The translations under genes were made by a program, and so were the position numbers. Shown one piece after another: positions 22,711 to 35,200 of a stretch of DNA of 64,000 nt (positions are counted from its first letter, which is position 1; every line of letters starts with the position of its first letter). Under the pieces are notes generated by a model, which saw nothing but the letters and a program-made list of their open reading frames with translations, ran no database searches and was not told where the DNA came from. Origin of the DNA: Pseudoneurospora amorphoporcata (taxonomy: Eukaryota > Ascomycota > Sordariomycetes > Sordariales > Sordariaceae). The stretch covers positions 1 to 64,000 of the forward strand of contig MU859225.1 in the NCBI GenBank assembly GCA_033297205.1. Reading direction: 5' to 3'.

Positions 22711-23497
22711 ATGCTCTCCTCCGTCATTACTTCTGGAGCCATCTTGGCCATCATGCTACAGGCGTGTATCAAACCTTGGGATATTTTGCCACATGTCCTA
22801 CAGGTACTGACACTTCTCAATACAGGTTCTCCCTGCTGTCGCCGTGCCAACTATTCATGTTGCCAACAGAGATGCTTCGCCCATTCCTGGCTACGGCATT
22901 GAGGAGCTCATTTGGGAGGTTGAGACCACTCCCGGCGGTCCTACCGTCAACATCACTGGCACCGTTCAGGACGTCTATGAGGAACTGGAGAAAGTCAACC
23001 CAAACTTTGTCTCTGATTTTGGCCTCGACGACCCTGACAACAGCACTTCCCTCGCTGCGCCCGTGGAGTCTCGCGCGTACTACATCGAGGCGATTCATTG
23101 CGATTACTTTGAATATGCTACTGCGTCTGCCATCAGGGAGGGGATCAAGTACCTGAACGGCGTCCCTGGCAAGCCATCGAACGGCCCAGGCCCAGGAAAC
23201 TGTGGGCGAGTCAGCTGTTCATATAATTCAGTCATTTACTGGTGCAACGATGTACGTTCCATTATAAACCTTTCCCACCTCTTGCGGTTTAGCGGAACAT
23301 GACTACGGTAACTAGCACCTTTCTGCCTCCAGAACATCTACACCAAGACACTCGACGCTTTCGGTTCCATCTCGTTGGCTGCCCAGACCCTCCTCGACAG
23401 GTGTGGCAGTTCTGGACTCTGGTATGCGGAAGTTGCCCGGGGCCAAATATTCATGACGGATCGCTGGAATGTCATTGTCAGGAAGGACAAGTGCTAA
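22711..23497 (+). CDS. Small secreted cysteine-rich protein, family member 3
   Basis: Exons 22711-22761, 22826-23251 and 23333-23497 give 213 residues. The signal core is M-L-S-S-V-I-T-S-G-A-I-L-A-I-M-L-Q, exon 2 starts V-L-P-A-V-A, and the core is N-C-G-R-V-S-C-S-Y-N-S-V-I-Y-W-C-N-D, then N-I-Y-T-K-T-L-D-A-F and the terminal K-D-K-C. It has the six family Cys and no extra. The first intron must begin with GC (GCGTGT) to keep the frame and match its paralogues; the second is GTACGT...CCAG. An upstream in-frame ATG (22654) would add 19 residues, but paralogues support 22711. Secreted, function unknown. Only this member is on the plus strand, 11 kb from the other two. Confidence 0.8.
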
Positions 23498-25293
23498 ACG
23501 GCGCACGGCATGCTGAGTTTGTTGGGCAGCGTAAAGGGGGACAGTTGCCCCACGGACATCAAAGTTGCCTATGAATGCTGACGATTATTATGACCGGATA
23601 TGTCAATGGCGGAAGGACCAAGTCCAAGCAAATCTTAGGATCTGAAAACTGGCGGGCCGGTTAGCGGGTAAGCAAGCTTTGGAAAATGACAATTTCTATC
23701 GAGTTTTAGGATATACATGTAGTATACTTCATCACCTTGTTTCGTACTATTTGATTCGCCTGTGCTGAATTTGGGCATCCTGCATCATTTGACATCTCAA
23801 CTCCGTTCCCCAACTCAACGGACACTTCCATCGCAGCTGTCAAGCTGGCACCATAGCATCCGATGCGTCTCTACAACATTTCATCCAACTCATCGATCCC
23901 CCATCTCTTAGGTTATTTCGCAGCATCCATAGAGGTACCCCGCCTGCCTCAAGCATATACAGTCCAAGGGCCGTGATGTTCCAGTGCAGTTGGCAACATA
24001 CGTGACCGCAAGGCATCTCGGTCATTACCTAGGTAGAGGTAGTAAAGGAAAAAGGCCACAATGAGAAGACAGCATGACAACGAACGGCCTTGATCCCAAC
24101 TTTCTTTTCATGTTGTGTTGTCCCACATATCTGATCTCATCATGATCTTCATCCGGTGCCAGCTGCCATACCTCTACGCTACGTAGGTCTTAACTCGACG
24201 ACTATTCATCAATCGGCCTTATTTGGACTACCACTGCCACTACTGACTGCTATTGCACAGGGGCATGCCCCTGTACTTCCAGCTTCATTCCTTCCAACTA
24301 CCTTTCATCAAGACCAGACCACATCCAAACATTCTTCGTGAGGATGGTCATATCCAGCCGGATACAATCCTGAAGTCCTTCTCTTTTTCACCAATATGCC
24401 TAACCAGAGTGCTATATCCGGTATTCCGGGCCGGCACTGCCGACCGACCGCATTTATTCCAGCCTGGCGCCCTGGCCCTTTGCCCACCTGCCGCGGAGCT
24501 GACCCCTTTTAACTCCGTTGATCTACCACGCAGTGAATGTGTAGTGGAAGAAGTGGGTTGCCGCACACCGCAATGTCAATCTCTTAGGCACCTGCACTTG
24601 GGCGGTCGCGGGAGGCTGGGATCGAGACCTTCGTGACGGATACACACGAGAAGCCGCGGGGTTTGACAGCCGTGAGAGGCTCACTGGAGTAGGGAGGTAT
24701 GGCCAGCAGATGTTGAGAATGAAAATGACGCTGCTGATGTTGGTGGATGAATTAGTGCTGGTGTTTTGATGGCTAGAATGAAGACAGAAGCCATCGAGCC
24801 GAGCCAGCCCACGGGCGTTGAGCGCAAACATTATCCCCTTGACCATTCCAATCCAATGCTAATGGAAGCACCCGACACAAGGCAAGCAAAAGAGCCTCGA
24901 CTCGTCAAACATGAAGCGTGAATATGTGATAGCGATACTGCCATAACCAGACATTCAATTCATTAACCATACAGTACACCATTAACGAGGATAATCCGTA
25001 ATGTTCCCAATCCGCACCAGCAAGTAAAACGCCACGATCAGAAGCGGCCATCTAACAAAAATGGTTTTCCACGTGCGCACAGTCGCCAAAAACAATGCGG
25101 TGAGCAATGAGTCCGAGTCGTTGTCCTTCGGCTTCATGTTCTCATTCTCCTGCGCTGCCGTCTGCGTCTGCGTCTGCCTCTTCATGCTTCCCATCCACCC
25201 CATGACCGCCTTCCCAACATTCACCTCCTAGGTGTCGTCTCCCTCAGAACGCCTAGTCCCCTTTTTGTTCCTCCCTGCAGGTGCCAAAGTCTC
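23498..25293. other. Intergenic; possible small membrane protein inside
   Basis: Mostly empty. TACCTAGGTAGAGGTAG at 24026-24042 is the longest form of the recurrent motif. The only candidate gene is listed separately at 24982-25203. Confidence 0.5.
24982..25203 (-). CDS. Putative 73-residue single-pass membrane protein
   Basis: An open frame from the ATG at 25203 encodes a polar N-terminal half (Gln/Thr repeat, then K-P-K-D-N-D-S-D-S) and one strong hydrophobic segment (W-P-L-L-I-V-A-F-Y-L-L-V) ending N-I-T-D-Y-P-R. It starts only 90 nt beyond the stop of the cerato-platanin gene, so it could equally be 3'-UTR of that gene. I do not recognise the protein. The call rests on the polar-then-hydrophobic organisation alone. 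Confidence 0.25.
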   Translation of the reverse strand: MGWMGSMKRQTQTQTAAQENENMKPKDNDSDSLLTALFLATVRTWKTIFVRWPLLIVAFYLLVRIGNITDYPR

Positions 25294-25782
25294 CTAAAGC
25301 CCACAAGCGCTCAAAGCCACCTGCTGAACCTGCGCATCCACACGTCCAAACTGCTCCGCGTTGCCGCCCGTCAAGTCGTTCATGGCCTTCTTGCTCATGT
25401 TGATGCCGGCAGCGGCGTGGTCGATAGCCAGGATGTTGATCGTCTTGCCCTTGTAGGTGACGCTCCAGCAGGTGCCGCAGTTCGCCGAGTTCCAGCCGCT
25501 GACCTGCTCGACACCGCCGACGTAGGGAAAGTTCTTGATTTGCGACTGGAAGTTCCAGCCGTACTTGGTGATGAGGCCGTTGGCGCCGTCGGAGCACGCG
25601 ACGACGGTGAGGGAGCGGTTGGGGTCGTCGTAGCCCGTGTCGTAGGAGACTGTTGCATAATGTTAGAGAAAGGGTTGAAGGGGGTGACCAAGTGGAAGAG
25701 GGAGAAGAGGGAGAGACATACCAGTGGTAGCAGAAGCGGCGGTGGCCAGGGTGAAGAGGCTGAGGATCTTGGAGAGCTGCAT
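25294..25782 (-). CDS. Cerato-platanin family secreted protein
   Basis: Two exons, 25782-25722 and 25649-25294, give 138 residues, the usual length. The signal peptide M-Q-L-S-K-I-L-S-L-F-T-L-A-T-A-A-S-A is followed by V-S-Y-D-T-G-Y-D-D, S-L-T-V-V-A-C-S-D-G, N-G-L-I-T-K-Y-G-W, N-C-G-T-C-W and the C-terminal A-L-S-A-C-G-L. The four Cys of the family are present. Cerato-platanins are small secreted double-psi-barrel proteins that bind chitin oligomers, locate to the wall or medium, and in pathogens and symbionts elicit plant responses. The intron (GTATGT...CAACAG) falls just after the signal peptide. Identification is secure; the biological role in this species is not shown by sequence. Confidence 0.95.
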
Positions 25783-28700
25783 TTTGATGGATGTGGGATG
25801 TAATGTGGTGATTTGGTTTGGTTGAGTCGGTGATTATAGTATTACCCAAGAAGAAAACTTGGTAGTATTAAGGTGAAGTAGTAGCGAAAGTTGTAGATGG
25901 AGGCTGATGCTGGATGCTGGATGTTGATGTGGAATGTCAAAAGTCGATATCCCAAAGGGGAGGGAGTAGGACCCTTATATGCATCCCGAAGATCCCTCTC
26001 CCTCTGCCCTTAAGATTCACAGAAGACACGGGGAAAGAAGGGAATACGGCATCGTGCCCGTAACTGGTGGTGGTTACGGAGATCCACCAGCCCAGTCAGT
26101 CACCACCCACGACACGAGGGGCTTCATGGAAGCTACGTACCGTATCATCCAGGGTCTTGGAACATGTTGTCACCGCAAATAGAAATCCCCAGTCCCCCAC
26201 ACTAACTTGAAGCAACCCGCAGTATAAGTTGCCTTGTTGGACGTCATGGGTAGAGGTAAAGGAGCCCGGATGGGAAGTGGCAGCTTACCAGAGCCGAGTA
26301 GGGTAGCATGCCGAACGCCGCAGCCATCGACGTTAGCGATGCCAAGCCCGTGTTTTTACCCCATGCAGCAACGCATCTTGCCTCGACTGGCCCTGGTTTT
26401 GCGACCTAGCCAAGGACACCCTAACGTCCCCAAGAAGTCTCGTGAGCAACTAGACTACTATCGAGTACGAAGGTTTGCAACGTCGCAACTCCGTATTTTC
26501 CAGTTGCTATGCCACGTCTGCACATAATGCTGATGGCTAGCTTGTTCGTTTTCTGGCTTGGTTTTTGAGGTAAGGAAAGTTGGTTGGCTTCGGTGCTTCA
26601 CCGAGCCTCGTGATGCTGTGAAACCATCAACTCGTAACGGCTTCGCAGGAGAAACACCCAGGAGAGACAAGCAAACGCCAAACGGTAGAGGTGAAGTACG
26701 TTTGGCAGCTCTTCTGACATCAGTTCGAAACCTTTGGCGGTCGCATACCCGTATCAACAAGACTGATGCCCTCGACATTCGATTCATGCTCCCATCTCTG
26801 GGGTTTCAATCTTGGCATCGTCGTGACCACCCTCGCAGCAGTCGCAGCGGGTAAAAGTGGAGGTATCTTGGACGACCGGCACTTTAGCATTTCTCGTATT
26901 CAACCACTTCCCACATCGGTGCAACTCGGCCAATGAAAAACAATCGTCCATAGCATGACATATTGGGTCGGTACAGTCAGACAATAAAATCATCGTGGCT
27001 ATCGCATACTGACTCCACCTGGTTAAGTAAAAAAAGGCAGTCGCAGCAATACGGAAGAGGCGAATGGGAAATCTGTGGGGGATCATCGACAACCGAATCG
27101 AAGGTAACATGCACTTGCACGCCGACCACCAACTCTGGTCAGAACTTGTTGTGGCGCAGTTGCGTGCCTCTGTCAACGGATATTCTCTGAGGATTACTAT
27201 TTCGAAGGATGGCAAGAAAAAAAGGCTTGGGAGGCGTTGACTCGGATGAGGCGTAACAAGCACAACATACCTCTACTGCTTTCTCTTCCCCCGGGCTTCC
27301 ACAAGCCACCTGCTATGCCATCAACCGGTATGCATCTTTCCGTGCACGACATCGTTTTCTTCTTTTGCCTTTCCGTCGCATTTCCTCGACGCCTCTGCTG
27401 GAAGTTTCGCAGAACTGTGGAATATGTTCGAAAGCCGCCTCTTCCAATTCCACTTCTCGCCCAGCTCGGCATGTTGTTCGTTATCAATGTCTCGGCCAAG
27501 TTTGGCCCGGCACTTGTCTTGCCAACACCTTGTTGCCATTGTCCTTTCGGGCTCGGCAAGCTCGAACGGCAAGCTAACACCAAGCAAGGCTCAATGGCGC
27601 CGATCATTCCCTGGACCCTTCTGACCCGTGCCGTCTCCGCCCCCGCTCCGGACCGAACGAGCGACTCAGGCTCCAACTCGGATCCCCCCCACTTCCCAGA
27701 AGTATGGCTCAGCCGTATCGCTGCGTTTGCGGAACGCGGCTGCGCCTTTCCGAATCCGAAAGGCAGGCAGGACAGGGAAGGCACTGATACGTGAAGGCAG
27801 ATGACCGAAAGTCCCAGAGTGCCAATGGAAGCGATCGGTTGACATGTTCGTTCCATCGTGAAGGGCAAACGAAAATTGACTTCTCCGTTGTCGAACTGAC
27901 GATGAATGTTTACTTGGCTTTTCGACCCATCATTGATCGCGACTGAAAGCGACCGGCTCACTGATTTTGGCTGGGTAACGTTGCGCATAGTGCTGCCCTC
28001 CCAAGCGACCGAGTACCAACTGGGCTGACGATGATGTAAGACGACCGGACTGGACACGACGGAGCTGCTAAATTGGGCAGCCGGTGGGCGTCGTGCATCG
28101 TATCTGTTTGTGCAAAGTTGCCTTACGTTAGCATGACAGCCTTCTCATCTTTACCTTTCCATCATTTGGATAGGGCTCTTATTTCACCGCTTTCGTTCAT
28201 ATCACGTTACCTCGGGATCCCACACTCCGGTCTTCCCAGCACAATGTGCTCCCAGGACTTCAGGATATGTCCGACCTTGGTGGCCAAGCGATGTGCAAGG
28301 ATGACCCAACCGGTTGGTCGGTCCTCATTTGTTCAAGGGAACGTTCTAAGTGGAAGTACCACAAGTATATGCAGCAGCAAGGCGGGACCAGTCTTCACCC
28401 GTTTCTTTTTCGACGCATCGGGTTATGAAAGAGCAAGCGTGAGCAACGAGAATGAACGCAAGTGAAGGAAGCGGGGGGTCATATCTACCTTAATACTGTC
28501 CGGTCAGCAAGACTTCACTTGGGTTGTGGTAATTTCTCGTTTCTTAGCTCTGCCTCGCTTCGTCTCGAGAGCTCGAGCTTGCGGTAGGAGTTGGGACGTG
28601 TACGGGAAGTGCTATCTCAAGGGAAAGAACCAAGAAGGAGGGTCTTCTTGGAAAGGCCTCAGGTTCGCAATCGCAGCACAGCAAGCTCCGAGTCGGGCAC

Positions 28701-29932
28701 TCTTCCATCAAGTGCCCTCCCTGGTCATGATAATCTCAGTGTTGCTTCAAGTTGTCCTTTTCAGTTTGGGCATCGTCTCGACTTTTCGAGTCTGTGGCAA
28801 GAGGTGCGAGGGAAGTGTCCCGTTGTGGTTGAGGGAAGGAACACCACAAAGAGGACGGGAGAGGAACCTAAGTCCCAACCAGAGCTCGTTCCTGCACGCT
28901 TTGCTGCTCGCGTCAAGGACGCGGCGCCGCGTCTGCCCATTGCGCCTGCTGCAGAACACGGCGATTCCATCGATGTGGGTGGGGTTCAGACATGATCTCC
29001 ATCCAGTCGGCAAGAGTGAATATCACTGATCTTTCTCGATGTACAAGTAGGATGAAGGAGGAAAGAGCGTTGCTTGTCACGCCCGCCAAGAGCGGAGAGT
29101 TCAGTGCAGTGGGGAGTTCTTGCTCATAATGTCTCACACTTGCCTGCCAAGTGCCAACCAGTGACTGGAAGGCTGTTACTTCAGTTCTCTCAATAGAGGG
29201 CTACTCGTATAGAGCGTGGTGTATATAGTGTAAATGTCCAACCCTTCGTGAAAGACTTCATCGGGCATGTCGGTGAACCAATGTCATCAAGGACGGGAGT
29301 GGATGTAGGTGATCAAAGATCTATTCAACCCAGCCCAATTGAACAGTAGCACTATATCCGGGAAAACGCAAAGTAACAAAAACACCAAGCGAGCAACCAC
29401 TTCCTTTCCCTTCCTAGCCGTCAACTATACTTCATACATCCATACACCCGTACATCCATCAACAACATGTTTATGCCTCCAATGTCGGCGTATTTTCGCT
29501 TTTGTTTGCTTCCCGCTTAATTTCGCCCCTTTACACACTGCCGGAAAGCCAAAATGTTGAAATATTCCAAAAGCCCACGCCATTACTCTGACAAGATCCA
29601 TCCAATATACAGTTCAACGGTGCCTAAAAACGCTCTCGTCCAGGAAGCCAAACCCGAACGCCTTTTTTGATGAACACCTTCAGTAGATAAATGACATAGA
29701 AAATAAGCAGCCGCAGGCTTGAATAGCCTTTCCTCGGGTAAATGTCCCGATGTGTAGCCATGTTCCCAAGCGCCGTGTGTGCGTATATGCGTGTAGTCAA
29801 GTAGAAACAAGAACAAAGGAGAAAAGACTGGAAACCAGCCAAGCGTTGCTTGATTTGCAACAAATTAGACAGTTGTAGAGTAGACTAGATAGGAAATCCG
29901 TGCCTCCCGCGGCCTCCCCAGTTCCAGCGTCA
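25783..29932. other. 4.2 kb without a supportable gene
   Basis: Holds the cerato-platanin promoter side and the 3' flank of the transcription factor. The longest open frame (27197-28057, minus, 286 codons) shows no motif and is overlapped by long frames on the other strand; see rejected items. Confidence 0.45.
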
Positions 29933-32287
29933 CTACCTATGCTGGACCTGCTGCATCTGCTGCTGTTGTAACGAGTTGTAATCCATCGGGTTCCCGCCCA
30001 TGTGGGTGTTTATCCCTAGCGAATTCATGGTCCCGCCCATTGGCATATCTGTGTTCGCTCGTTGCAGTGCTTGGAAGTCTCCCACGGTTCGTATTTGCTG
30101 TGGTCCTCCTGGTTGCCCTGGTCCTGGTCCCATAGCGAAACTTGTTGCTCGCTGGGGAGGTGGTGGCCTGCCCATATTCATGGCGTGGGGATCCATGGGA
30201 TTATTCATCGTGTTAGTCATGCCGTTGGTGGTTATCCCATTGTTCATTCCGTTCCCTATGCCGTTATTCATGCCATTGTTTATCCCGGGATTCATCCCCT
30301 GGCCCATGTGTATTCGCTGTGGAATGGATAGGTTTGGCGCGGAAGTGATATTCCCTGTGTTGATCCCTTGCATTTGGTTGATATTGGCAAAGGCGGGTAT
30401 CGATGGGTGATGACCGTGCTGCGACTGCTGACCGGACATGCCATTGGGCGCACCTAGTGATGTTGGTGGCGCGTGGCTTATTGGGCTCATCACCATCTCA
30501 GGCATTGTGCTAAACTCGGAAGGGAGACCGTGGTGCATGTCCATCTGACCGGTTGGAGACATGATGGAAGGGGAGTTGCCATATGGCGAGCTCATGTCGT
30601 TACTGGAGTGTCCTCCGTTGGGGCTCCCAGAGTCATTGCTCAACTCATCCATGCAAGGAAGGCCAAACTTGTTGTCGTCGTAGTCGAAGCAAGCAGGTTG
30701 ACCCATGCCAGCGTTGCCAAATCCATCAAAAATATCAATGTTGCAAGGAGGCAGGCCAAGGTTAGGCTGCTCGGGCGCAAACTGGAGCATCGGGTTCGCC
30801 AGCGTAGGTATGAAGTCGTGAACCTTGCCGAGGAGGAGCGGCAGGAATCGGTGATCACCAGAGCGAAGCACCGAAAGGACGTTCAAGACCTGATGAAGCT
30901 GCTCACGCGGTCCCACCTTGAAAGGAATCCGCCTAGATGGCTGGTTGGAAAGCACATCGGTAAGGGTGCAGGTAACGCCGAGAAGCTTCTCGATCAAGGT
31001 CAAGCCAGGAAGACCGAGGTTACCGGGGAAGTTGGCAACCATAGGAAGCAAGTCATTCGCAATATCGACCGGGTACGGGTAAGGGAGGCCGGCCTCGTTG
31101 CTGTTTCCGCTCGCCACTGTCAACTGCCACGACGTGTTCTTAACCCATTGCTGGTTCATTTGCATCTCATTGAGCTGGCTGTCCTCATCGCGGAGGTATG
31201 CCGGCAGGACATCATCGAAGCTCTTTTGTAGCCCACTAAAGTAGCTTGCGCATTCGTCTCTCGTCTTGTTCCAAAGAGGGAGAAGGGCGTTGTCGAAAGT
31301 ACGGAAGAGGTTGACCTTTTGGAAAAAACCGTTGAGCTGATGGGGCAGCAGTTCCGTGTTGTCATCGTTGATTGTGGGCGGGTTGATGGTCGCCTCAAGG
31401 GTCAGGGGGCGACGTCGTTGGAGGGCATAGGCTCTAAAAACAACCATGACGATTAGCAATTACGCAACGTAGGACGAATAGCGTGGGGTTAAGGCATACC
31501 TCTCCGTGGCAAAGAGAAGCCAGTACAACCGTCTGCGGCGAGACGACTCGATAATGTCGTACTGCGTTTGCGAGTACGTGTCCTCCTTGTTCATGCCAGC
31601 AATGTGCGCCATTGTTGTGGCTTCGCGCAGATGGAACCAGGCCTTTTCGTGCATGTCGAGGCCGTGGAAGCACGCAAAGAGAAAATAGCTGGTGACCAAC
31701 GTGTTGTGGCTTGGGTTGTCGGAATATTCGAAAGCCTTGCGAACGCGAAGCGTCTCCTCCAGCAGTAACGTGCTCGAAACAATGTTGGCTCCAGGCATAT
31801 TATCGAAGCTGTAGGGATCACCACCGGGCATGGGCATGCCGGGCTGCAGGAACATGAATGCGCACAAAGCCGTAAGCACGCAGTATGTATCAAGGCTTTG
31901 GTCGACGTATAATGCTTGCTGCTCGAGCCGCTGACGGTTTAGGATGGGCATCATTGTGTACATGTTGGTGAAGAAGAAGTCGATGCATTCCTTGACCATA
32001 TCGCTCGTGAGGAGGCCGGGGTTCGGGGCCAGGTTCGGACTCGAAGGCGGGCTGTTGAGGCCATTGAGGCGATTCTGGACCTTGGCAGAGAGACTTGTTT
32101 GTCGCTGTGTTTCGCGCAGTTCGCTGATGACCTTTGCGCGCGAGCCCTTGGGGCCCTTCTTCTGGGGAATGGCATTGTAGGTGCAGGTCAACTGCGAGGC
32201 GTGGCAATTACGACACGGGTTGATGCCATCACACTTGACTTTGCGACGATGACAGGCATCGCAGGCGCGTTTGACGGCGGTGGACAT
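29933..32287 (-). CDS. Zn2Cys6 transcription factor
   Basis: Exons 32287-31500 and 31433-29933 (intron GTATGC...TTTTAG, 66 nt) give 762 residues. The N-terminus has a complete binuclear zinc cluster with Cys at 9, 12, 19, 25, 28 and 35 in K-R-A-C-D-A-C-H-R-R-K-V-K-C-D-G, followed by a basic linker P-Q-K-K-G-P-K-G-S-R-A-K. A fungal-specific middle homology region runs from about residue 100 (C-I-D-F-F-F-T-N-M-Y-T-M-M-P-I-L) through the splice site. The last third is Asn/Gly/Met/Gln-rich, typical of activation domains. The DNA-binding region resembles conserved regulators annotated as RegA or COL-26/BglR-like in other fungi (carbon use), but I am not certain of orthology. Nuclear. It has an unusually long empty upstream region. 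Confidence 0.9.
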
Positions 32288-35200
32288 GGCGGTTCAATAT
32301 ACGGGGGAGCTATCACCAACCCTTCTCGTCGTCGTGTTACTAGTGGGTGCAAGGTACGCGGACTGACTAAGGTATGCTTGGGTAGCGGTCGTGCGGTGTC
32401 CGTGGCAGCGGCCCTGGTGGCACTGGTGGACCCTTCTAATGTGCAAAGATGGGACGAAATGCGAGGGACGGCACGGTGTGCGTTCGGACGAAAAGTGCGG
32501 TGTGATGTAGGTATATCGCGATTCGTTTCGATCGGATCCGATGCCGTGCAATATTCTGCGCGTATGAGTAGCGTAGGCCGTGGAGAAGCTCGCGACGAGG
32601 GCTGGATTGGATGCGTCGTGCGAAATGCCTGCGAAACCCACGACAAGGCGGCCTTCCAGTCGTTCCTTTCAAGCCAGCGCCATATGCGGCCCTATTTGAG
32701 AAAAGAAACAATAAGGCTGTAGATGATCTGGGGCAGTTAGGCGGGATCGTGGAGACTCTCCAGAGTCAATCGCATGCAGTCTGGGGTTGAATCGGCCCGT
32801 CGCACGAGGTTTGTGTGGAGGGTGCCGGGAGGATGGTAAGGTGTAAGTTGGGACGGTTGGGTCGGTTTTGGAGTTGGCGTGCCTGGGTGTCTGGGTGCTT
32901 TTTGAGTTTTGGGGCGGGCAGCCGGGTGCCTCAGGGTATGTTTCGGTGCGTGTTCAGTGCGTAGCGACGGGGGCCGAGGTGATTCGATGACAGCGGTTCG
33001 TCCCTTCGTTTCGCTGTTCGTTTGTTTTCCTGCTGCTCTTTTTGCTGTTGCTGCTTCCTTCCTTGGCTTCCAGAGCAACACCGCACGGGCTCTAGGGAAA
33101 CAACAGACGATAATGATGTCGCGAAAAGAGAGAATGTTTCTCCAAGGGTTAGATTGTAATGACTCGCGCGCGTCTTGGTCTGTGTCGCAAAGCACGGATC
33201 TCAAGTGCAGTGAACAGAGATAAAACTGTTTTTTTCCTCTTAGACCTCTGGACTGAAGAAAGCTGAGGCGCGGCGGCAGGTGGACTGGACAGGTGGACAG
33301 GTGGAGAGGGCAAAAGGGAGATCAGCGCAAAGGGGAGCGAGTGGACATGAAGGCGAGAAAAGAGAAGCGAAGAGTGGCTCGTCGAGTGGATGAGACTGGG
33401 AAAGCCGGGACCAGGCATCTGGACGGCTGGGTGGTTGGCTCCATCAGGCATTTGAGGTTCTTGGTTGCAGCAGGTACCTCTCAAGCCATCTGTCCTGCAG
33501 TGGTGTGCAGCCGCAGTCTAATACAAGTACAATGCGGCCCTTGTACCTTCCGCGCTCGCTAGAGGCAGGCTGAGGGATCTGGGATTGGCAGGAACATGTG
33601 GAGCATCGCCCATGTGGGTCTCAGCGTCGGGAGATGAATGATGGGTTAAAGGGCCCTGTTTGGTGGGCTAATTTTGCAATTTGCACCACTTCTGTTGGAT
33701 GCGTGAAGGTTGACCTCGCTTCTTCGGATTGCCTAAAGGGGGATCATTCGTGATGTTGCCCATCATCAAACTGCCAGCGTTGGTTATTCATGCAACGCCG
33801 AGGTGCCGTATTCCCTCAACCATCTTGAGGCCTTTGGAGTTTCCTCGGGATTCGGCCTGGATGAACATGTTCAAGACTTGGGAGTTGGGATCAACCCGTC
33901 ATCTTGTCGTCTCTACAAGGCATACTCCAGTTGGTATTCCAACGCCAAACCTATGAGCCTCATGTTTGTTCATGCCACGACCACGGCAGTTGGCTTTTCT
34001 GTGAGAAAGGATGTTGTAGCAGAAAGCTTCATGAGTGATGCATTTGTGCCACGGTGCATTGCCGCCTATCTTGCCGTGCTCGCTAAACGATGGTCGATCT
34101 GGTAATGAGAACACATGCACAAAGAACTGCCGCGGTAAAGGTGATTCAGGAACCCGTCTTCTAGCGTGGCTGTCCATCCTTGTGTTTAGGAGAAAAAGGG
34201 ATGGTGATACATCTGATCTTTCTCTCACACAGAACCCCTTATCAAAGCCAACGTCTCGCTATTCAACAGACAGTTGGTTTCAGCTCACAACAAAATGCTT
34301 ATCATTGATAGTTATTTGAACAAAAAAGCCACAGCATTTTTGTCGGTTTGTTATCATATGTCTCGATCGCAGGAACGGCGCCAATGAACGAGTCCGAGTC
34401 TACCATTGTCCACGTACAGGAATTTGGCGGATTCCCTGATCTTATAACCCATCCCAGCCATCTAAACGGGTACCATTTACCGAAGATCTTTTTTCCGATT
34501 CCGGGCATAATAGTCGGATACTGTCATGCCGAAAGTTTGATCCCTTGATCCACTAACGCCATCGTAAGTTGATGTGCAAGTGGGAAGTGGAAAAGACTGG
34601 GAAGCCTGTCCACACAGTAGCTCTTGCCTGATCTCGCTGATGGTGCCAGCCAAGTGGAATCAAGATGTGGAATCGGTGCAAGAGCACGGTTCAGGACGGA
34701 CTGGCACTGCAAGTGCGTGCAAGTGTGCAACCTCCTGGGATTGGGGTAGTTGTGATTTGCGAAAGCTGCATTTGGGAAAGAACGAACAAATGAACCAATC
34801 AGAACGACCTAAGAACGGCTGCGAATTCCCACAGTTCTCGGTCTCCACTTTATTTTCAGCTGCTTCTGTCTTCCATTTGCAATTGACAAACTGTTTCTGA
34901 CCACTCCATCCGCGCAAAGGAATTCCCTGCACTTATTAACAAACCGCCGTTATCAAAAAAGCCACGTTGTTTTCACAAGCACATGCTCATCTGGTCCCCT
35001 TTTGCTCCATTCATCATTGCATGACACGGATTATTACCCCGGATTTCATTTCTTTCCCAAGTCAGCAATTCAATTGGAACCGGGCAAGGTTCGCTGCTCG
35101 TCACCGCCCTCATTGCCCAATCACTGTCACTTGTCAGTCAGAGATGGTGCGCCGTTGCGATGCCGTCCCCTTCCATTTTCCTTGCACTCATTTCTCAGCT

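Noticed and set aside
27197..28057. 286-codon open frame on the minus strand
   Set aside because: No domain, signal or compositional pattern of a real protein; overlapping long frames on the plus strand suggest a chance low-stop region.
30473..31231. 252-codon plus-strand frame
   Set aside because: Antisense shadow of the Zn2Cys6 gene's second exon; no motif.
32099..32722. 207-codon plus-strand frame across the transcription-factor start
   Set aside because: Antisense to the zinc-cluster exon and its leader; sequence unlike any family.
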